Both the position numbers and the translations under genes were made by a program. 8,262 bases of DNA from Pseudomonadota bacterium (GTDB lineage Bacteria > Myxococcota > Polyangia > GCA-2747355 > JACKDQ01), in the NCBI GenBank assembly GCA_030591195.1, contig JAUVBO010000076.1, positions 1-8,262 of the forward strand, written 5' to 3'. The notes below the pieces were generated by a model that was not told the DNA's origin, ran no database searches, and saw only the letters and a program-made list of their open reading frames with translations. This document shows, one piece after another, positions 1 through 4,125 of the stretch. Position 1 is the stretch's first letter; every line of letters starts with the position of its first letter.

Positions 1-48
1 GAAGGACCCACCGAAGGACCCGGTGCGGAAGGACCCACCGAAGGACCC
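1..48 (+). repeat. 27-bp tandem repeat coding for a KDPP-rich linker
   Basis: A 21-bp unit at 1-21 recurs exactly at 28-48, separated by GGTGCG, giving a period of 27 bp (nine codons). Each unit is itself two near-identical 12-bp halves reading Lys-Asp-Pro-Pro. The array probably continues to the left of the window. It encodes a charged, proline-rich spacer before the PEGA domain and is a likely site of length variation. Confidence 0.75.
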
Positions 49-337
49 ACCGCCGCCCAAGGTCCCACCGAAGCCGCGCAAGAGCCACTACGAGCTCAAG
101 CTGGTGAAGGTACCGAGCGGCGCTTCGATCATCGTCGGCATCCGGCGCGTCGGGCGCACGCCGAAGATCTTCAAGCTCCGGCCCGGTGAACGAAGGCGGG
201 TCAAGATCGCCAAGGGCGGCTGGAAGGACCAGACGGTGACCCTGGTCGGCGGCGACGAGGACGCCACCAGGCGGATCCGGCTGCGCAAGGGCACCGCGCG
301 CAAGTCCCTCGGCATCCCCGGCGCCGACCCCTTCTAG
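2..337 (+). CDS. C-terminal part of a PEGA-domain protein (5' end outside the window)
   Basis: The reading frame is open to the left edge and ends at TAG 335-337, leaving 111 visible codons. The GTG at 23 lies inside a Lys-Asp-Pro-Pro repeat and has no ribosome binding site, so it is probably an internal valine and not the start. The visible protein has two parts. First comes a linker of KDPP-type repeats, about 25 residues. After that is a PEGA-like domain of about 50 residues, with the typical start VPSGASIIV, a central RTPKIFKLRPG turn, and a strand ending in QTVTLV. PEGA domains are small beta-sandwiches usually found outside the membrane, often at the C-terminus of bacterial Ser/Thr kinases. 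The C-terminus, GIPGADPF, resembles the end of the kinase in this window (DLVNPFGK), so this may be the tail of another such kinase. That is inference, because no catalytic part is visible. The gene converges on the lysine-rich gene at 405-1022. Confidence 0.75.
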   Translation, partial: KDPPKDPVRKDPPKDPPPPKVPPKPRKSHYELKLVKVPSGASIIVGIRRVGRTPKIFKLRPGERRRVKIAKGGWKDQTVTLVGGDEDATRRIRLRKGTARKSLGIPGADPF

Positions 338-365
338 GAGTCTCGCTCCAAGCTCACTGTTTGAT

Positions 366-403
366 CACCGCGCTCGAGCGCGGTGCGACGCCGGTCGCCG
401 GCG
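366..403. terminator. Candidate bidirectional terminator between convergent genes
   Basis: A perfect 20-bp palindrome lies at 366-385 (CACCGCGCTCGAGCGCGGTG). It is followed by a second stem at 389-403 (CGCCGG, loop TCG, CCGGCG). Both sit in the 67-bp gap between two convergent stop codons (335-337 on +, 405-407 on -), where a shared terminator is expected. There is no T-tract on either side, so this is not a classical intrinsic terminator. It could act as an RNA-stabilising hairpin or a T-less terminator. Alternatively, the palindrome could be a protein-binding site. Confidence 0.4.
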
Positions 404-404
404 G

Positions 405-1022
405 TCAGGCGTCGCCCTGGAGCATCAGCTCGGCCACCGCGATCCCCGCCCGATTGATCTTGTGGCGAGTCACGCCCTGCTTGCGGTCGCTGGAGAAGTA
501 TTTCTTGGCCTTCTGCCGGATCACCTTGGCGACGTTGGGCGAGGCAATGCGGGCGCCGAGCTGATCAGTGATCATCTCGACCTGCGTCGCGGTCAGCCCC
601 TGCTTGCCGTCGCCGAGCTTGTCCGCGAAGTAGTGACAGACCATCACCCGGGGAAGCTGTCCGCTGCCGCGGAGGATGTGCTCTTGGACCTGGCCAAAGA
701 TCGCCTGCTTGCGAATCGCCCGTGCCAGGCCTTCAGGCCTGACCGATCCCTTGGCGCGCGTCGTCGCTCTGGCCTTCTTCTTGGTGGCCTTCTTCTTGGC
801 GGTCTTCTTCTTGGTGGCCTTCTTCTTGGCGGTCTTCTTCTTGGTGGCCTTCTTCTTGGTGGCCTTCTTCGGCCCGATGGACTTGACCACCGTCTTGCCG
901 CCCTTGATCCCCAGCTGCCGCAGCAGGCCGACCAGCTTCTCCTCGACGTACCGCCGGTCCGAGGACTCGACTTCGATCTCGGCCTTTCCGACCTTGCACC
1001 AAATGCGATAGACGTCCGACAT
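405..1022 (-). CDS. Lysine-repeat (histone H1-like) protein with two flanking conserved-looking domains
   Basis: This is a 205-residue protein with no function I can name. The start is ATG 1022-1020 because AGGGAG (1034-1029) lies 6 nt upstream; an in-frame ATG 24 nt earlier would read through that ribosome binding site. Residues 1-40 form a compact domain beginning MSDVYRIWCKVGKAEIEVE. Residues 52-83 are six KKK-containing pentads (ATKKK or TAKKK), strongly basic, as in histone H1-like and bacterial H1/AlgP-type tails. Residues 95-205 are a mainly helical domain with FADKLGDGKQGLTATQVEMI and SPNVAKVIRQKAKKYFSS. Its pattern (a threshold helix, then a basic recognition-like helix, then KINRAGIAVAEL) looks like a winged-helix fold, but this is inference. 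The tract suggests binding to nucleic acid or another polyanion. Expression could depend on read-through from prs or on a promoter in the 147-bp gap upstream; no convincing promoter hexamers are visible there. Confidence 0.8.
   Translation of the reverse strand: MSDVYRIWCKVGKAEIEVESSDRRYVEEKLVGLLRQLGIKGGKTVVKSIGPKKATKKKATKKKTAKKKATKKKTAKKKATKKKARATTRAKGSVRPEGLARAIRKQAIFGQVQEHILRGSGQLPRVMVCHYFADKLGDGKQGLTATQVEMITDQLGARIASPNVAKVIRQKAKKYFSSDRKQGVTRHKINRAGIAVAELMLQGDA
774..869 (-). repeat. 15-bp tandem repeat coding for KKK pentads
   Basis: Six complete 15-bp units run from 774 to 863, with a partial unit (TTCTTC) at 864-869. On the + strand each unit reads TTCTTCTTGGTGGCC or TTCTTCTTGGCGGTC. 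In protein order they give ATKKK, ATKKK, TAKKK, ATKKK, TAKKK, ATKKK. The alternation of the two versions makes a 30-bp higher-order period. This points to expansion by slippage or unequal exchange in multiples of 15 or 30 bp, which always preserves frame. Confidence 0.9.
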
Positions 1023-1028
1023 TACGAG

Positions 1029-1034
1029 CTCCCT
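1029..1034 (-). promoter_or_regulatory. Ribosome binding site that sets the start of the lysine-repeat gene
   Basis: AGGGAG on the - strand lies 6 nt before ATG 1022-1020. It falls inside the longer possible reading frame, which argues against the upstream ATG. Confidence 0.65.
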
Positions 1035-1076
1035 GTAGCACATCACCCACGGCGCGCGGTGTCCGCCGTACGATCC

Positions 1077-1101
1077 GAGCTGCCCTCCGCTGGAGCAGCT
1101 C
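1077..1101 (-). other. Stem-loop in the leader of the lysine-repeat gene
   Basis: An inverted repeat GAGCTGC / GCAGCTC (1077-1083 and 1095-1101) can form a 7-bp stem, extended by an inner 3-bp stem with a GCT loop. It sits 55-79 nt upstream of the start codon of the lysine-repeat gene and downstream of prs. It could be a terminator for the prs operon or an attenuator-like leader structure. No T-tract follows on the - strand, so the role is uncertain. Confidence 0.35.
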
Positions 1102-1159
1102 TCAGCGTCCGCTAGCTTGGCGCGATCAAGCGTCCGAGATCAACCGATTAGCGGATCTG

Positions 1160-1183
1160 CCGACGAGAGCTACGACTCGTCGG
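1160..1183 (-). terminator. Hairpin spanning the prs stop codon
   Basis: The 8-bp arms CCGACGAG (1160-1167) and CTCGTCGG (1176-1183) are perfectly complementary. The 8-nt loop contains the TAG stop codon of prs (1170-1172). The position at the 3' end of an operon suits a terminator or an RNA-protecting hairpin, but no run of T follows on the - strand. Confidence 0.35.
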
Positions 1184-2105
1184 AGAGCTGGCTGACCGAC
1201 TCGCCCTCATGGACGTTGCGGATCGCGTTGGCCAGCAGGCCTGACACCGACGCGACATCGATCTTGTCGATCTGTTTCTCCACCGGCAGGGGCACCGAGT
1301 CGGTGCAGATCAGCTGGTCGACCTTGGAGCGGTTGATCCGCTCCACCGCCGAGCCGGAGAGCACGCCGTGGGTCACCACCGAGCGGACGCTGCGGGCGCC
1401 GCTGGTGATCAGCAGGTCGGCCGCCTCGGTCAGCGTGCCGCCGGTGTCGACCATATCGTCGACGATCAGACAGTCCTTGCCCTTGATGTCGCCGATCAGC
1501 TGCATCGACTTGGCCTTCAGCCCCCGACGGTCGATCAGCGCCATCTTGCCGCCGAGGCCGATGGCGAAGCGGCTGGCGCGTTCTACGCCACCGGCGTCGG
1601 GCGAGACCACCACCGGCTCGGGAAGCTCGAGCTTCCGCACGTGATCGATCAGCAGCGGCGCGGCGTGCAGGTGGTCCACTGGCACGTCGTAGAAGCCCTG
1701 CACCTGCCCGGCGTGGATGTCGATCGAGATCACCCGATCGACGCCGACCGCCGTGAGGATGTTGGCCACCACCTTGGCCGAGATCGGCACCCGCGGGTGC
1801 ATGATCCGGTCCTGACGGCTGTAGCCGAGGTAGGGGATCACCGCGTTGACCCGCCCGGCCGAGGCCCGGCGGCAGGCGTCGACCATCAGCACCAGCTCCA
1901 TCAGGTGATCGTTACCCGGGTAGCTCAGCGACTGGATCAGGAACAGATCGTGGGCGCGCACGCTCTCGTTGATCCGCACGTCCACCTCGCCGTCGGAGAA
2001 GCGCTTGACGTCGGCGTTGCCGACCTGCATGCCCAACTGCTCGGCGACCTGGTGGGCGAGGCGGGGGACTGAGCTGCCACAAAAGAGCTTCGGCGAAAGG
2101 AGCAT
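1170..2105 (-). CDS. prs: Ribose-phosphate pyrophosphokinase (PRPP synthetase)
   Basis: This 311-residue cytoplasmic enzyme transfers pyrophosphate from ATP to ribose-5-phosphate, giving PRPP for purine, pyrimidine, histidine, tryptophan and NAD synthesis. Family motifs appear in order: RFSDGE (35-40); the ATP-binding flexible loop PYLGYSRQDR (91-100) with PRVPISAKVVAN following; the metal-binding DIHAGQVQGFYDVPVDHL region (D129, H131); VVSPDAGGVERA (166-177); and the PRPP loop DDMVDTGGT (216-224). Its length and motifs match class I bacterial enzymes such as E. coli Prs, and nothing essential is missing. The start is ATG 2105-2103, with GAGGAA 8 nt upstream. Only 19 bp separate it from the stop of the transketolase C-terminal gene, so it is probably the third gene of that operon. 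This puts ribose-5-phosphate-related and PRPP-forming enzymes on one transcript. Confidence 0.97.
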   Translation of the reverse strand: MLLSPKLFCGSSVPRLAHQVAEQLGMQVGNADVKRFSDGEVDVRINESVRAHDLFLIQSLSYPGNDHLMELVLMVDACRRASAGRVNAVIPYLGYSRQDRIMHPRVPISAKVVANILTAVGVDRVISIDIHAGQVQGFYDVPVDHLHAAPLLIDHVRKLELPEPVVVSPDAGGVERASRFAIGLGGKMALIDRRGLKAKSMQLIGDIKGKDCLIVDDMVDTGGTLTEAADLLITSGARSVRSVVTHGVLSGSAVERINRSKVDQLICTDSVPLPVEKQIDKIDVASVSGLLANAIRNVHEGESVSQLSDES

Positions 2106-2124
2106 GGGGTTCGTTCCTCGTGGG

Positions 2125-3105
2125 TTAGGACCCTTGCTTGCGCGCGACGGCCCGGCGGCAGGCCGCCACCACCGCCTCGGGCGTCAGTTCGAAGTAGCGC
2201 AGCAGATCCTCGGGAGCGCCCGAGCGACCGAAGGCGTCACGTACTGCGACGCGCTCCATCGGTACCGGGCAGCGGCGCAGCAGCACCTCGCCCACCGCGT
2301 CGCCGAGGCCGCCGCAGATGTTGTGCTCCTCGGCGGTCACCGCGCAGCCGGTCTGCGCGGCGCAGGCGGTGACCAGCGCCTCATCCACCGGCTTGACCGT
2401 CGCCAGGTCCACCACCCGCGCCGAGATCCCGTCGGTGGCGAGGCGCTCGGCGGCCTCGAGGGCGATGTGCAGCATCAAGCCGATGGCAAAGACCGTCACG
2501 TCGTTGCCGACACGCACCTCGGTGCCCCTGCCGATGCGGAACGGCTTGTCGTCGGCGTGGATCACCGGCAGGTTGGCTCGGGTCAGCCGGATGTAGACCG
2601 GCCCGTCGAACCAGGCCGAGGCCTCGACCGCCTTGCGGGTCTCCACCGCGTCTGCGGGGACGATCACCGTCATCGTCGGGATCGCCCGCATCACCGCGAT
2701 GTCCTCGAGCGCCTGGTGCGAGGCGCCGTCGGTGCCCACCGTCACCCCGCCGTGGGTGGCGACGATGTTGACGTTGCACCCCGGCAAGGCCACCGCGTTG
2801 CGGACCTGCTCCCAGCAACGGCCGGTGATGAAGATCGCGAAGCTCGAGGCAAAGGGGATCTTGCCCGCGAGCGACATGCCCGCGGCGGTGCCGATCAGGT
2901 CCTGCTCGCTGATCCCCATGTTGAAGAACCGCTCGGGGAACCGCTCGGCGAAGGCCCGGGTGCAGGTCGATCCGGAGAGGTCGGCATCGAGCACGACGAT
3001 GTCACGGCTGCGCTCGCCGAGGTGAACCAAGGTTCGTCCGTACTCGGCGCGGGTCGAGAGCATCCGCGGAGACGGAGGCTTCCTCGTCGCCGTCTCAGTG
3101 GCCAT
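2125..3105 (-). CDS. Transketolase, C-terminal subunit
   Basis: This 326-residue protein is the pyrimidine-binding plus C-terminal half of a split transketolase. It should pair with the N-terminal subunit encoded just upstream, forming the TPP-dependent enzyme that moves two-carbon units between sugar phosphates in the pentose phosphate pathway. Visible motifs are DADLSGST (40-47) and FNMGISEQ (61-68), whose Glu67 is the expected TPP-activating glutamate. Next come the FASSFAIFITGRCWEQ region (85-100), THGGVTVGTDGASHQ (117-131), and the C-terminal transketolase domain with AEEHNICGGLGDAV (258-271). The start chosen is ATG 3105-3103, preceded by GAGGAG with 7-nt spacing. An in-frame ATG at 3183-3181 would add 26 Arg/Pro-rich residues, but that stretch is only a frame-shifted reading of the duplicated tail of the upstream gene. 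DXS and pyruvate dehydrogenase beta subunits are related, but the partner and motifs favour transketolase. Confidence 0.94.
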   Translation of the reverse strand: MATETATRKPPSPRMLSTRAEYGRTLVHLGERSRDIVVLDADLSGSTCTRAFAERFPERFFNMGISEQDLIGTAAGMSLAGKIPFASSFAIFITGRCWEQVRNAVALPGCNVNIVATHGGVTVGTDGASHQALEDIAVMRAIPTMTVIVPADAVETRKAVEASAWFDGPVYIRLTRANLPVIHADDKPFRIGRGTEVRVGNDVTVFAIGLMLHIALEAAERLATDGISARVVDLATVKPVDEALVTACAAQTGCAVTAEEHNICGGLGDAVGEVLLRRCPVPMERVAVRDAFGRSGAPEDLLRYFELTPEAVVAACRRAVARKQGS

Positions 3106-3193
3106 CGGCCAGCTCCTCGATCGCCGCGGCCAGCTCGGCCTCGTTCGGGGCCCTCGCCGAGCCGTATCCCATGGTCGAGACATCAGCGGCCAT
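3095..3193 (-). other. 32-codon ORF created by duplication at the transketolase gene junction
   Basis: An ORF runs from ATG 3193-3191 to TGA 3097-3095. It overlaps the end of the N-terminal transketolase gene and the start of the C-terminal one by 11 nt each. It has its own strong ribosome binding site, AAGGAG (3206-3201), 7 nt before the ATG. Its protein starts MAADVSTMGYGS and then continues in frame with a copy of the N-subunit tail (ARAPNEAELAAAIEELADGH). This is best read as a relic of the duplication. It may still be translated, handing ribosomes from one subunit gene to the next. I know of no function for the peptide. Confidence 0.5.
3113..3118 (-). promoter_or_regulatory. Second copy of the duplicated ribosome binding site, used by the transketolase C-terminal gene
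   Basis: GAGGAG lies 7 nt before ATG 3105-3103, the same spacing as in the first copy. It supports this ATG as the true start of the C-terminal subunit. Confidence 0.65.
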
Positions 3194-4058
3194 CGCCAAG
3201 CTCCTTGATCGCCGCGGCCAGCTCGGCCTCGTTCGGGGCCCTACCGTGCCACTCGACCCGGTCCTCGCAGAACGAGACCCCCTTGCCCTTGATCGTGCGC
3301 GCGACGATCACCGTCGGGCCATCGCCGTGCGCTCGTGCGCGGTCGAGGGCGTCGAGGATCTCCTCGATCTCATGGCCGTCGGCCTCGATGGCGTTCCAGC
3401 CGAAGGCGACGAACTTGTCCGCCACCGGCGCGACCTTCATGATCTCGTCGACCCGGCCATCGATCTGCAGCCCGTTGAGGTCGACCAGGGCACAGAGGTT
3501 GTTGCTGCGGTAGTGGCCAGCGCTCATCGCCGCCTCCCAGACCTGCCCCTCCTGCAGCTCGCCGTCGCCGAGCAACGCGTAGACCCGTGGCCGCTCGGGG
3601 TGATCCCGCAGCGCCAGAGCCATCCCGTGGGCGACCGACAGTCCCTGGCCGAGCGAGCCGGTGGAGGCCTCGACGCCCGGACAGCGCCGCGAGTCTGGGT
3701 GCCCCTGCAGGATGCTCTCGAGCCGGCGCAGGGTCAGCAGGTCCTCGCTGGTCAGGTAGCCGCATCGCTGCAGCACCGCGTAGAGCGCCGGGGCCGCGTG
3801 GCCCTTGCTGAGCACGAAGCGATCCCGCCCCGGCCACTCGGCACGGAACGGGTAGTGGTGCATTTCGGCGAAGTAGAGGCAGGCCAGCAGGTCGATGCAC
3901 GACAGGGAGCCGCCGGTGTGGCCCGACCGCGCGTGGGCGATCATTTTCATGGTCGTCAGACGCAGCTCCCGGGCGAGGACGCGCAGCTTCTCCGGGTCAC
4001 GCAGGTGAACGAAGTTGCTATTCTTCCGGCAAGGCTTCCGCGGCTCGGTCTGGCTCAT
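3183..4058 (-). CDS. Transketolase, N-terminal subunit
   Basis: This 291-residue protein is the TPP-pyrophosphate-binding half of a split transketolase. Motifs in order are SGHTGGSLS (45-53), the SKGHAAPALYA segment (84-94), GHPD (119-122), and EASTGSLGQGLSVAHGMA (130-147). The TPP/Mg site follows: GDG at 164-166, Asn195, and the NGLQIDG sequence (195-201). Its length is close to that of other separate N-terminal subunits. The start ATG 4058-4056 has GGAG only 4 nt upstream, which is tight. It adds about 16 basic residues before the usual start of the domain, so a slightly later start cannot be excluded. The TGA at 3185-3183 lies inside a duplicated gene junction. The gene comes first in a three-gene set with the C-terminal subunit and prs. 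Confidence 0.95.
   Translation of the reverse strand: MSQTEPRKPCRKNSNFVHLRDPEKLRVLARELRLTTMKMIAHARSGHTGGSLSCIDLLACLYFAEMHHYPFRAEWPGRDRFVLSKGHAAPALYAVLQRCGYLTSEDLLTLRRLESILQGHPDSRRCPGVEASTGSLGQGLSVAHGMALALRDHPERPRVYALLGDGELQEGQVWEAAMSAGHYRSNNLCALVDLNGLQIDGRVDEIMKVAPVADKFVAFGWNAIEADGHEIEEILDALDRARAHGDGPTVIVARTIKGKGVSFCEDRVEWHGRAPNEAELAAAIKELGDGR
3201..3206 (-). promoter_or_regulatory. First copy of the duplicated ribosome binding site
   Basis: AAGGAG, formed by Lys-Glu codons near the end of the N-terminal transketolase gene, lies 7 nt before ATG 3193-3191. It now serves the 32-codon ORF and not the C-terminal subunit gene. Confidence 0.6.
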
Positions 4059-4081
4059 TTCGCTCCGCTCATACCATAGGA

Positions 4082-4124
4082 GGCAGGGCCCGGGGAATGA
4101 GGATCCCTCCTCCCTATCCCTGCC
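4082..4124 (-). terminator. Candidate hairpin between the kinase gene and the transketolase operon
   Basis: On the - strand, one base after the kinase TAG (4128-4126), GGCAGGG (4124-4118) can pair with CCCTGCC (4088-4082). The 29-nt loop contains a smaller GGGA/TCCC pairing. This would mark the end of the kinase transcript, but no T-tract follows and it could equally be a leader structure of the transketolase mRNA. It fills most of the 67-bp gap between the two genes. Confidence 0.35.
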
Positions 4125-4125
4125 G

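Larger units (their letters stand above)
3095..3242 (-). repeat. 60-bp direct repeat across the transketolase N/C gene junction
   Basis: The 60-bp segments 3095-3154 and 3183-3242 match at 56 of 60 positions by eye, including 36 identical bases in a row (3119-3154 and 3207-3242). The offset is 88 bp, not a multiple of three. Each copy holds the last codons of the N-subunit gene, a purine-rich ribosome binding site, an ATG, and a stop codon 8 nt beyond that ATG. The 28 bp between the copies (3155-3182) are not clearly related to either flank. Confidence 0.9.

Noticed and set aside
774..869. Possible CRISPR array
   Set aside because: The units are contiguous 15-bp coding repeats without spacers and keep the reading frame.
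1023..1169. Sigma-70 promoter for the lysine-repeat gene, based on two TTGATC boxes on the - strand
   Set aside because: No acceptable -10 element lies at the right distance from either box. Only a stem-loop and the prs-end hairpin are supported in this gap.
3106..3183. A 26-residue N-terminal extension of the transketolase C-terminal subunit from ATG 3183-3181, which forms TGATG with the upstream stop
   Set aside because: The extension is Arg/Pro-rich and is an out-of-frame reading of the duplicated N-subunit tail. It has no ribosome binding site, while ATG 3105-3103 has a good one and gives the normal start of the family.
1969..3513. Long open frames on the + strand opposite the - strand genes (for example 514 codons here, 368 codons at 4651-5757, 400 codons at 5893-7095)
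   Set aside because: They are by-products of the strong G/C bias at third codon positions. They span several recognised genes on the other strand and show no domain-like sequence.
4055..4072. Five-codon upstream ORF (ATG AGC GGA GCG AAA TGA) overlapping the start of the transketolase N-terminal gene
   Set aside because: It has no ribosome binding site and can arise by chance in so short a stretch. Its only notable part is the GGAG that serves the real start.
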